The position numbers and the translations under genes are program-made. Source: an uncultured Bacteroidales bacterium (GTDB lineage Bacteria > Bacteroidota > Bacteroidia > Bacteroidales > UBA4417). Taken from it: a DNA stretch of 5,552 bases. This document shows positions 1-5,552 of this stretch, piece by piece; the stretch's first letter is position 1, and the number at the start of each line of letters is the position of its first letter. The notes below the pieces were generated by a model that saw only the letters and a list, made by a program, of their open reading frames with translations, searched no databases and was not told the DNA's origin. The stretch spans positions 1-5,552 of the forward strand of contig CAIXAQ010000013.1 in NCBI GenBank assembly GCA_903917425.1, written 5' to 3'.

Positions 1-512
1 GCGAAAACATTTTTCCCGAGCCTGAAAGCCTGGCATGCTGTAGCGGCGCTGTTTGCCATTGAAATTGCTCCATCGGGAAGCGAAAAAGTATCGAAATGAA
101 CGTGCAGAACCGTCATATCATTTCTAAAATGCCTGAAAACAGAATCATTTTTGGCTGTATCATTGAAGGTTACAGGCCAGAAGCCCATTTCCGGTTCCGT
201 ATTTTTAAAAACATCTGCACCGCATGCTTTTGCAACCAATTGCGATCCGAGGCAAATCCCTATCACAATTTTTCCTTTATCTATAGCGTCTTTTATAAAC
301 TCAATTTCCGCCTTCAACCAGGGGAATTTTTCCGAATCGTTTACACTCATTTTTCCACCCAATACTACCAGCCAGTCGTAATTCTCATGAGCAGGAATTT
401 CAGGTTTCAGGTCAAAACGTGTAACCGAAGTGGTGTAATTGTGCACGGCAGCCCAATCGCCGATATAGCCTAAGTCTTCAAAATGATCGTGCTGAAAATA
501 ATGGATATGCAT
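1..512 (-). CDS. Class I glutamine amidotransferase (GMP synthase-like), C-terminus cut by window edge
   Basis: Reading the minus strand from the ATG at 512-510 gives 170 uninterrupted residues running off the left edge. Seen: a beta-strand/turn DWLVVLGGKMSVND (residues 46-59), the nucleophile elbow GICLGSQ (85-91, Cys87), and LHVHFDTFSLPDGA (136-149), where His139 sits at the position of the catalytic-region His. In class I amidotransferases the Cys, with a His and Glu, hydrolyses glutamine to release ammonia. The Glu-containing C-terminal motif would lie just beyond the window. Related stand-alone proteins are about 230-240 residues, so roughly a quarter is missing. The start is well supported because an in-frame TAA lies about 10 bases upstream and there is no other ATG between. 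Relatives usually read HWHGDTF where this one reads HVHFDTF, so Trp and Gly are replaced. The acceptor substrate is unknown; it stands alone, not fused to a synthetase, as far as visible. Confidence 0.88.
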   Translation of the reverse strand, partial: MHIHYFQHDHFEDLGYIGDWAAVHNYTTSVTRFDLKPEIPAHENYDWLVVLGGKMSVNDSEKFPWLKAEIEFIKDAIDKGKIVIGICLGSQLVAKACGADVFKNTEPEMGFWPVTFNDTAKNDSVFRHFRNDMTVLHVHFDTFSLPDGAISMANSAATACQAFRLGKNVF

Positions 513-533
513 GTTCCCGGATTTTTATGCTGG

Positions 534-541
534 CAAATTTA
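534..541 (-). promoter_or_regulatory. Bacteroidota-type -7 element for the amidotransferase gene
   Basis: Read on the minus strand this is TAAATTTG, an exact match to the Bacteroidota -7 consensus TAnnTTTG. It lies 21 bases upstream of the ATG at 512, which would give a leader of only about 15 nt. No convincing -33 TTTG is present at the usual spacing. There is no Shine-Dalgarno sequence before the start, which is common in this phylum. Confidence 0.55.
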
Positions 542-597
542 ATTTTTTTCAGTTAAACGGCCGGGCTTTTTAAAACTGACGGATTTAAAGGAATTAG

Positions 598-605
598 TAA
601 CTTTG
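598..605 (+). promoter_or_regulatory. Bacteroidota-type -7 element for the glycosyltransferase gene
   Basis: TAACTTTG matches TAnnTTTG exactly and lies 18 bases before the ATG at 624, implying a leader of about 10-15 nt without a Shine-Dalgarno sequence. No clear -33 TTTG is seen at 19-21 bases upstream. Together with the element at 534-541 it makes 513-623 a compact divergent promoter region. Confidence 0.55.
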
Positions 606-623
606 CCCGCTTAATACTACTGA

Positions 624-1493
624 ATGAAAGTTACCGGCTTCACCTTTATCCGCAATGCTCTTATTTACGACTACCCGGTCGTTGAAGCAATTCGCTCAAT
701 ATTACCCATTTGTGATGAATTTGTTGTAGCTGTTGGCAATTCGGATGATGCTACCCTGCAGTTAATTTCCCGGATTGATCCTTCAAAAATCCGGATAATC
801 GAAACCGTTTGGGATGATTCCCTGCGTGAAGGTGGGCGCGTACTGGCTTTGGAGACGGATAAAGCCTACCAGGCAATTCCGGCGGATACCGACTGGGCTT
901 TTTACATACAGGGCGATGAAGTGGTGCACGAAAAGTACCTCGAAACGATTAAAAATTCTATGTTGCAATGGAAAGATCATCCGGAAGTGGATGGATTGCT
1001 TTTCGATTATCTTCATTTTTACGGTTCGTACGATTATATAGGTACTTCAGGTATATGGTATCCTCACGAAATCAGGGTCTTGCGTAAAAAGAGCGATATC
1101 TATTCCTACCTTGATGCGCAGGGATTCCGGAAAGGGAAAAACGAAAAACTAATGGTGAAACCGGTTGATGCCTGTATTTACCATTATGGCTGGGTTAAAG
1201 AACCTGCTGCCATGCAACGGAAAAAGGAAGATTTCAATAAACTCTGGCATCCGGATAACTGGGTTGAAAAGAATGTAATTAAGGCAGATGAGTTTGATTA
1301 TTCAGATATCGATGCCTTGGAGCTATTCCGGGGAACACACCCAGCCGTAATGCTCGATCGTATTCAGAATAAAAACTGGAGTTTTGATTTTGATATCACA
1401 TACAGCCGCCTGGGCCTGAAAGACAGGTTTAAATTTATTTTGAAAAAATATACCAGAATTGAACTTGGGCATAAGAATTATCGAAAGATATAA
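624..1493 (+). CDS. Glycosyltransferase-like protein (GT2/GT-A-type fold)
   Basis: The 289-residue reading frame is complete, with an in-frame TGA directly before the ATG, so the start is the first possible one. The N-terminus (KVTGFTFIRNALIYDYP) resembles the opening of family 2 glycosyltransferases. The segment DEFVVAVGNSDDATLQLI (31-48) fits the nucleotide-sugar-binding strand and its acidic follow-up. DWAFYIQGDEVVHEKY (90-105) contains the acidic pair Asp98/Glu99 at the place of the metal-binding DXD-type motif. A later conserved-looking block is IYHYGWVK (185-192). No signal peptide or membrane segment is visible, so it is probably cytoplasmic or peripheral. Such enzymes move a sugar from a nucleotide-sugar donor to a glycan or lipid acceptor; donor and acceptor cannot be told here. 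It stands alone between a divergent amidotransferase and a convergent uvrA paralogue, not in a visible polysaccharide cluster. The family assignment is fairly secure, while activity is inferred. Confidence 0.8.
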   Translation: MKVTGFTFIRNALIYDYPVVEAIRSILPICDEFVVAVGNSDDATLQLISRIDPSKIRIIETVWDDSLREGGRVLALETDKAYQAIPADTDWAFYIQGDEVVHEKYLETIKNSMLQWKDHPEVDGLLFDYLHFYGSYDYIGTSGIWYPHEIRVLRKKSDIYSYLDAQGFRKGKNEKLMVKPVDACIYHYGWVKEPAAMQRKKEDFNKLWHPDNWVEKNVIKADEFDYSDIDALELFRGTHPAVMLDRIQNKNWSFDFDITYSRLGLKDRFKFILKKYTRIELGHKNYRKI

Positions 1494-1524
1494 ACGATTT
1501 GTGTAAGTGGTTTAAAATCAATTC

Positions 1525-1543
1525 ATTTCCCATTTTGGGAAGT
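1525..1543 (+). terminator. Weak candidate terminator hairpin between convergent genes
   Basis: ATTTCCC (1525-1531) can pair with GGGAAGT (1537-1543) around a 5-base loop ATTTT, with one T-G wobble, so the stem is 7 bp. A T-rich stretch (1551-1559) follows after about 7 bases rather than immediately. It lies 32 bases after the glycosyltransferase stop. The same palindrome read on the minus strand follows the uvrA-type stop but has a weaker T tract there. This is a sequence-only guess. Confidence 0.35.
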
Positions 1544-1593
1544 TCATACCTTTTTATTTTTATACTAGTCCGATACAGCAAGTATTGCCGGAA

Positions 1594-4416
1594 TTATAGC
1601 TTGTTCTGTAAATAGTAGGAGGTGTGCGATACATTGGTCTTTACCAGATCTTCCGGAGTTCCCTCAAACAGAACAAATCCACCTTGTTCGCCACCTTCAG
1701 GACCAAGATCAATTACCCAATCGGCAGTTTTAATAACGTCAAGATTGTGTTCGATCACGATGATTGAATGTCCTTTAGCCAGTAGTGCATTAAAGGCTGA
1801 CAACAAACGGTTTATATCGTGCATATGAAGACCGGTAGTTGGCTCATCAAATATAAACAGGGTAGGGGAGTCGTTGCTTCCTTTTGTTAAAAAAGAAGCT
1901 AATTTAATTCGCTGAGCCTCGCCACCCGAAAAGGTGTCCGATGATTGCCCGAGCTTTAAGTACCCTAATCCTACATCGGCCAGTGGTTTAAGTTTTGCCG
2001 AAATGCGCGCCGCTGTGGTATTTTTTTCGGAATTCGCGGTGAAAAAATCAATTGCCTGCTCAATGGTGAGGTTTAAAATATCGGAGATCGTATTTTCGTG
2101 GAACTTCACTTCAAGTACTTCATCTTTGTAACGTTTGCCTTTGCAACTGTCGCAGGTTAAATGCAAATCGGCCATAAACTGCATTTCAACCGTAACAATT
2201 CCTTCACCTTCGCATTCTTCGCACCTGCCACCCTCCACATTGAAGGAGAAAAACCCCGGTTTGTAAGCCCGCAACTTTGCCATAGGCTGATCGGCATACA
2301 GACTTCGTATATCATCGAATGCCTTCACATAGGTTGCCGGGTTCGACCTGGACGAGCGGCCAATCGGATTTTGATCGATGAGTTCAACTGCAGTAATGAG
2401 GTTATAGTCTCCGCCGAGGCGATCGAATCGTCCCGACCGTTCGCCGTATCCGCCAAAAAGCTTTTTCAAGGCAGGATATAATATTCGCTTTACCAGGGTT
2501 GTTTTTCCTGAACCACTTACCCCGGTTACCACAGTCATTACCTTGAGTGGGAACTTAACATTTATACCTTTCAGGTTATGCTCCCGGGCACCCGAAATTT
2601 CAATGTAATCATTCCAGGGTCGGCGACTCACAGGCAGTGCAATGGCCTTTTTACCAGAAAGATACTGACCTGTCAGACTGATTTCGTCTTTCAGTATTTC
2701 TTCATAAGTTCCCTGGAAAATGAGCTCACCGCCATGGCTTCCGGCCAATGGGCCAATATCAATTACCTGGTCGGCGGCTTTGATGATTTCTTCCTCATGC
2801 TCCACAACTATCACGGTATTGCCTATATCACGAAGCCCTTTCAGTACTTTTATCAGTAATTGTGTATCGCGCGGATGAAGCCCGATACTGGGCTCATCGA
2901 GGATGTAAAGTGAACCGACCAGGCTGCTCCCCAACGAAGTAGCAATATTAATGCGCTGCGATTCGCCACCGGATAATGAGTTGGAAAGACGGTTAAGTGT
3001 CAGGTATGGTAAGCCAACATTGCACAGAAAACCCAGCCTGTTCTTTATTTCAATAATTAACCGATCCGCTACTTTGTGCTCATAGTCAGTAAGTTGTATT
3101 CTTTTAAAAAAATCATAGGCATGAGAAATTGACATCAATACAAGATCTGTTATCGATTTCTCATTAATTTTTACATAATTGGCATCTTTCCGAAGCCGGG
3201 TTCCCAGGCAATCGGGGCAAACCGTTTTGCCACGGTACCTCGAAAGCATAACCCTATACTGGATTTTATAGGTCTGGCTTTCAACCATTTCGAAGAAAGA
3301 ATTAATTCCTTCGAAGTATTTATTGCCAGTCCACAACAACTTGCGTTCTGCCTGCGAAAGTTTGTAGTAAGGACTATGAACCGGAAACCCAAATTTGTGA
3401 GCATGTGTGATCAAAGTATGCTTATACTCACTCATTTTCTCCCCTTTCCAGCATGCTACCGCATCATCATATATGGAAAGGCTTTTATCAGGAATTACCA
3501 GGTCTTCATCAATTCCAATCACGCTTCCGAATCCCTCACATTTTTTACATGCCCCGAACGGATTGTTAAAACTAAAAAGGTGGACCGATGGTTCTTCAAA
3601 AGTGATTCCATCCAGTTCGAAGCGGTTAGAGAATTCGAGTTGCTGGCTGATTCCATCATGATCAAAGCTGAGCAAACACGTGCCGTTACCCTCAAAAAAA
3701 GCAGTCTGAGCCGAATCGGCAGCCCGGTTTTGCATATCCTCATCATTGGGATCGCTGGTAAAACGATCGACCAGTACATACATATCCGGGTAACCATATT
3801 TTTCAATCTCCGGCAGTATATCTTCAATCTTCAGGATACTGTTCCGGTATAATATTCTGCTAAATCCCTGCTGAAGCACAATAGTTAAGTCATCCTTCAG
3901 TGTTCTGTCTGTTTTTTGATAAAGTGGGCTGTAGAGCATTACAAGGGATCCGGCAGGAAGTTCCAGAATTGCATTCACAACATCGGTAACAGTGTGCCTG
4001 GTGACCAGGTTGCCCGAAACCGGCGAAAATGTTTTTCCAACGCGCGCAAAAAGCAATTTGATATATTCGTATATTTCGGTCGAAGTGCCGACTGTTGAAC
4101 GTGGATTTCGGGTGTTTACCTTCTGCTCAATAGCTATGGCCGGGGCAATTCCTTTAATATAATCAACTTCAGGCTTACTCATACGACCCAGAAACTGACG
4201 TGCGTAGGAGCTCAAACTTTCAACATACCGACGCTGACCATCGGCATATAAAGTATCGAAAGCCAGGGATGATTTGCCTGAACCTGATAAGCCTGTGATT
4301 ACCACCAACTTATTCCGTGTGATGGCTACCGTGATGTTTTTAAGATTATTAACCCTTGCACCTTTAACAAGAATGTATTTTTTAGGGTCTAACTGGTCGA
4401 TGTCGTAGTTAATCAT
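1594..4416 (-). CDS. uvrA: UvrA-family excinuclease ABC subunit A, probable Bacteroidota paralogue
   Basis: This 940-residue protein has the full UvrA architecture. Walker A1 is GLSGSGKSS (42-50, Lys48), followed by RNPRSTVGTSTEIYEY (103-118) and a UvrB-binding-like region at about 125-250. Signature 1 is LSGGESQRI (481-489), Walker B1 LYILDEPS (503-510) and switch His540. Walker A2 is GVSGSGKTT (632-640), the zinc finger is C732-x2-C735-x19-C755-x2-C758, signature 2 is FSGGEAQRI (829-837), Walker B2 LFIFDEPT (853-860) and His890. UvrA dimers recognise helix-distorting DNA damage and load UvrB for nucleotide excision repair. Oddities: the CxxC pair at E. coli Cys253/Cys256 is absent (residues 263-270 instead read SNRFELDG), leaving CKKC (290-293) and CPDC (400-403). 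The segment VELIDQNPIGRSSRSNP (677-693) also departs from E. coli. These traits fit a second UvrA type that I recall in Bacteroidota, so a canonical copy may exist elsewhere. Full repair activity is inferred. Confidence 0.93.
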   Translation of the reverse strand: MINYDIDQLDPKKYILVKGARVNNLKNITVAITRNKLVVITGLSGSGKSSLAFDTLYADGQRRYVESLSSYARQFLGRMSKPEVDYIKGIAPAIAIEQKVNTRNPRSTVGTSTEIYEYIKLLFARVGKTFSPVSGNLVTRHTVTDVVNAILELPAGSLVMLYSPLYQKTDRTLKDDLTIVLQQGFSRILYRNSILKIEDILPEIEKYGYPDMYVLVDRFTSDPNDEDMQNRAADSAQTAFFEGNGTCLLSFDHDGISQQLEFSNRFELDGITFEEPSVHLFSFNNPFGACKKCEGFGSVIGIDEDLVIPDKSLSIYDDAVACWKGEKMSEYKHTLITHAHKFGFPVHSPYYKLSQAERKLLWTGNKYFEGINSFFEMVESQTYKIQYRVMLSRYRGKTVCPDCLGTRLRKDANYVKINEKSITDLVLMSISHAYDFFKRIQLTDYEHKVADRLIIEIKNRLGFLCNVGLPYLTLNRLSNSLSGGESQRINIATSLGSSLVGSLYILDEPSIGLHPRDTQLLIKVLKGLRDIGNTVIVVEHEEEIIKAADQVIDIGPLAGSHGGELIFQGTYEEILKDEISLTGQYLSGKKAIALPVSRRPWNDYIEISGAREHNLKGINVKFPLKVMTVVTGVSGSGKTTLVKRILYPALKKLFGGYGERSGRFDRLGGDYNLITAVELIDQNPIGRSSRSNPATYVKAFDDIRSLYADQPMAKLRAYKPGFFSFNVEGGRCEECEGEGIVTVEMQFMADLHLTCDSCKGKRYKDEVLEVKFHENTISDILNLTIEQAIDFFTANSEKNTTAARISAKLKPLADVGLGYLKLGQSSDTFSGGEAQRIKLASFLTKGSNDSPTLFIFDEPTTGLHMHDINRLLSAFNALLAKGHSIIVIEHNLDVIKTADWVIDLGPEGGEQGGFVLFEGTPEDLVKTNVSHTSYYLQNKL

Positions 4417-4439
4417 ATTGTTTTTCGTAGTAAAAAAAG

Positions 4440-4447
4440 CAAACTTA
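4440..4447 (-). promoter_or_regulatory. Bacteroidota-type -7 element for the uvrA-family gene
   Basis: On the minus strand this reads TAAGTTTG, matching TAnnTTTG exactly, 23 bases upstream of the ATG at 4416. A TTTA at 4472-4469 lies 21 bases further upstream, an imperfect -33 candidate. The implied leader is under 20 nt and has an A-rich stretch but no Shine-Dalgarno sequence. The placement supports the ATG at 4416 as the true start even though it adds about 14 residues before the segment aligning with the E. coli UvrA N-terminus. Confidence 0.55.
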
Positions 4448-4689
4448 CAGAATATGGATTGAGGTCGCTAAACTGTCCGCCAACCTGCAAAGCTACTCAC
4501 ATTTCGAACAATTAGCACTGAAAAGAGTTACTATTCACGGATTTAGCTTACATTTAATTGATTTACGATACTGGCAAAAAAGCTCATAAATCACTGAATA
4601 CTAGTTAAATACTTTATAAATAAAACAGACAATATAACCTTATTTAAAATAATTTTAACAATAATTCACAATCTTACAAACAGTTGTTG

Positions 4690-4697
4690 TATATTTG
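4690..4697 (+). promoter_or_regulatory. Bacteroidota-type -7 element for the ECF sigma factor gene
   Basis: TATATTTG matches TAnnTTTG exactly. Transcription would begin near 4704, giving a leader of about 130 nt before the ATG at 4837, much longer than those inferred for the other genes here. No TTTG lies at the expected -33 spacing; a TTGTTG abuts the element on its 5' side. The very AT-rich upstream stretch could act like an UP element. A household-type sigma factor is the implied reader, since the site has the general Bacteroidota form. Confidence 0.6.
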
Positions 4698-4706
4698 CAA
4701 TTCAGT

Positions 4707-4737
4707 AAGTAAAAGTAAAGATCATAACCTTTTACTT
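4707..4737 (+). promoter_or_regulatory. 9-bp inverted repeat at the putative 5' end of the sigma-factor leader
   Basis: AAGTAAAAG (4707-4715) is perfectly complementary to CTTTTACTT (4729-4737), with a 13-base loop. A shifted register also pairs: 4711-4720 with 4730-4739, nine Watson-Crick pairs plus one G-T, with a 9-base loop. The two registers exclude each other. The repeat begins a few bases after the predicted transcription start, so it could be an RNA stem protecting or regulating the message, or a DNA operator. The stem has only two G-C pairs, so its RNA stability is modest. Confidence 0.5.
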
Positions 4738-4756
4738 TTCAAAGCCTGCTAACCCA

Positions 4757-4821
4757 ATTACTAACTAAAAAGAATCCTTATCGACAGATTTCTACGCTAT
4801 TAAACTCAAATAATTACTAAC
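4757..4821 (+). repeat. Direct repeat ATTACTAAC, two copies in the sigma-factor leader
   Basis: The nonamer ATTACTAAC occurs at 4757-4765 and again at 4813-4821, 56 bases apart start to start. The second copy ends 6 bases before the Shine-Dalgarno sequence. In AT-rich sequence this can occur by chance, so its meaning is uncertain. Confidence 0.45.
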
Positions 4822-4827
4822 CAACAC

Positions 4828-4832
4828 GGAGG
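4828..4832 (+). promoter_or_regulatory. Strong Shine-Dalgarno sequence of the sigma factor gene
   Basis: GGAGG lies 4 bases before the ATG at 4837. It fixes the start and is notable because the other starts in this window have no such sequence, which is the usual state in Bacteroidota. Confidence 0.75.
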
Positions 4833-4836
4833 TAAC

Positions 4837-5424
4837 ATGTCAACCCCCATTGTTAGCGATCAGGAGCTTATAAGCAACTATCTCGCCGGTAATGAAAATA
4901 GTCTTGAGGTTCTTATAAACAGGCACAAGCAAAAAGTTTATTCGTACATCCTTCTTGTCGTCAGAGATAAACATCTGGCCGATGATATATTTCAGGATGC
5001 CTTCATTAAAGTTATAAATACCCTTCGTTCAGGTATTTATAAAGAAGAAGGAAAGTTTATACAATGGGTAATGCGTATATCGCACAACCTGATCATCGAC
5101 CATTACCGTAAATCAAAACGCTTACCGGTGGTTGATAACAATTCCGAAGATGGGGATATTTTCGACAACCTGCGTATTGCTGAAGATTCCATCGAAGATC
5201 GGATGATTGTAGATCAGATATACGAGGATGTTCGGAAACTTATTGATTATCTGCCCGACGAACAGAAAGAAGTTCTGCTACTCAGGCATTACAGCGACAT
5301 GAGTTTTAAGGATATCGCCGAGCAAACTGAAGTCAGTATCAATACAGCACTTGGCCGGATGCGCTATGCACTTATCAATCTGCGTAAGCTCATTGACAGT
5401 AAAGAGATTATCCTGAGCGTTTAG
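4837..5424 (+). CDS. ECF-type RNA polymerase sigma factor (sigma-70 family)
   Basis: The 195-residue protein has the two-domain plan of ECF sigma factors. Region 2 spans about residues 24-95, with the core-binding stretch LADDIFQDAFIKVINTL (47-63) and the -10 recognition stretch FIQWVMRISHNLIIDHYRK (74-92). An acidic linker follows (about 96-125). Region 4 covers about 130-185: LPDEQKEVLLLRHYSDMSF, then the helix-turn-helix DIAEQTEVSINTALGRMRYAL (159-179). Such proteins direct core RNA polymerase to a special promoter set, commonly for envelope or stress responses. There is no region 3 and no membrane segment. The start is fixed by GGAGG four bases upstream. No anti-sigma gene is visible: the upstream gene is a divergent uvrA paralogue and only 16 residues of the downstream gene are in view. 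The long leader with an inverted repeat suggests transcriptional or post-transcriptional control. The regulon is unknown. Confidence 0.93.
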   Translation: MSTPIVSDQELISNYLAGNENSLEVLINRHKQKVYSYILLVVRDKHLADDIFQDAFIKVINTLRSGIYKEEGKFIQWVMRISHNLIIDHYRKSKRLPVVDNNSEDGDIFDNLRIAEDSIEDRMIVDQIYEDVRKLIDYLPDEQKEVLLLRHYSDMSFKDIAEQTEVSINTALGRMRYALINLRKLIDSKEIILSV

Positions 5425-5473
5425 AATAAATTATTTTTATTTTAATGCAATATTGAGCTGGTTTTGACGTTTT

Positions 5474-5500
5474 TTGGGTATAAAGTTTAACGAAACCCAA
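5474..5500 (+). promoter_or_regulatory. Inverted repeat just before the downstream partial gene
   Basis: TTGGGT (5474-5479) pairs perfectly with ACCCAA (5495-5500) around a 15-base loop, 3 bases before the ATG at 5504. It lies 49 bases after the sigma-factor stop. The T run precedes the stem rather than following it, so it does not look like a plus-strand terminator. It might be an operator or an RNA element that affects translation of the next gene. Confidence 0.35.
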
Positions 5501-5503
5501 TAA

Positions 5504-5552
5504 ATGATAAAAAACTCTACTCTGCTTAATGATTCTTCACGAACAGCCAAAA
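5504..5552 (+). CDS. Start of a hypothetical protein, cut by right window edge
   Basis: An ATG at 5504 opens a frame that stays clear to the window end, giving 16 residues MIKNSTLLNDSSRTAK. An in-frame TAA directly precedes it, so this is the first possible start. No Shine-Dalgarno sequence and no TAnnTTTG element are seen, so it could be co-transcribed with the sigma factor 79 bases upstream. The visible part is polar, rich in Ser, Thr and Asn, with no signal peptide or membrane segment yet. I do not recognise it. Sixteen codons without a stop is weak evidence, so this rests mainly on position. Confidence 0.4.
   Translation, partial: MIKNSTLLNDSSRTAK

Larger units (their letters stand above)
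4417..4836. other. 420-base AT-rich divergent intergenic region
   Basis: There is no convincing reading frame here. The left end holds the uvrA-type promoter (4440-4447). Bases 4448-4560 are unremarkable. Bases 4561-4680 are very AT-rich, with 25 G+C in 120 bases by count, and lie directly upstream of the sigma-factor -7 element at 4690-4697. From about 4704 on, the sequence would be the sigma-factor leader, with an inverted repeat, a direct repeat and a strong ribosome binding site. I see no tRNA or recognised riboswitch. Confidence 0.8.

Noticed and set aside
96..473. Plus-strand 125-residue reading frame (and a shorter one at 151-381)
   Set aside because: It lies antisense to the amidotransferase frame, which has clear motifs (GICLGSQ, LHVHFDTF). 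The plus-strand product has no recognisable domain.
783..1041. Short frames on both strands inside the glycosyltransferase gene
   Set aside because: They are shadows of the 289-residue frame, without their own promoter or domain.
3376..3852. Plus-strand 158-residue frame inside the uvrA-family gene, and other frames overlapping that gene on both strands
   Set aside because: All fall within the continuous 940-residue UvrA frame with intact ATPase motifs. Their products are low in plausibility and show no domain.
5425..5441. AATAAA/TTTATT hairpin right after the sigma-factor stop as a terminator
   Set aside because: The stem is 6 bp and entirely A-T, so it would be very unstable. In this AT-rich stretch it is likely by chance.
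5464..5485. TTGACG and TATAAA as a housekeeping -35/-10 promoter before the last frame
   Set aside because: The spacing is only about 9 bases, too short for a sigma-70 promoter, and the Bacteroidota consensus differs from the E. coli form.
1..5552. Mobile element, CRISPR array, tRNA/rRNA or defence system
   Set aside because: I found no transposase or integrase frame, no terminal repeats, no regularly spaced repeats and no structural-RNA signatures. All long frames are accounted for by housekeeping-type genes.

Overview
The window looks like an ordinary chromosomal stretch from a member of the Bacteroidota. The main evidence is four copies of the Bacteroidota promoter -7 element (TAnnTTTG), each placed just upstream of a gene start. 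Three of those starts also lack a Shine-Dalgarno sequence, and the proteins resemble Bacteroidota types, especially the UvrA paralogue and the ECF sigma factor. I cannot name a genus.

Layout: (1) bases 1-512, minus strand: the N-terminal 170 residues of a class I glutamine amidotransferase, cut by the left window edge. (2) bases 513-623: a short divergent promoter region. (3) bases 624-1493, plus strand: a complete 289-residue glycosyltransferase-like protein. (4) bases 1494-1593: a convergent gap with a weak candidate terminator hairpin. (5) bases 1594-4416, minus strand: a complete 940-residue UvrA-family double ABC ATPase whose N-terminal zinc site has lost half of its cysteines. (6) bases 4417-4836: a 420-base AT-rich divergent intergenic region. 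It holds a uvrA promoter, a sigma-factor promoter and a structured leader of about 130 nt with inverted and direct repeats. (7) bases 4837-5424, plus strand: a complete 195-residue ECF-type sigma factor with an unusually strong Shine-Dalgarno sequence. (8) bases 5504-5552, plus strand: the likely start of another gene, cut by the right edge.

Neighbouring genes alternate in orientation (minus, plus, minus, plus), so each of the three complete genes probably has its own promoter. Only the sigma factor and the partial gene after it could share a transcript inside the window. No shared pathway is evident. A link between the divergent sigma factor and uvrA paralogue (stress or damage response) is possible but speculative. 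I see no mobile element, CRISPR array, tRNA or rRNA, and no convincing novel multi-gene system. The parts most worth a second look are the sigma-factor leader and the altered zinc module of the UvrA paralogue.
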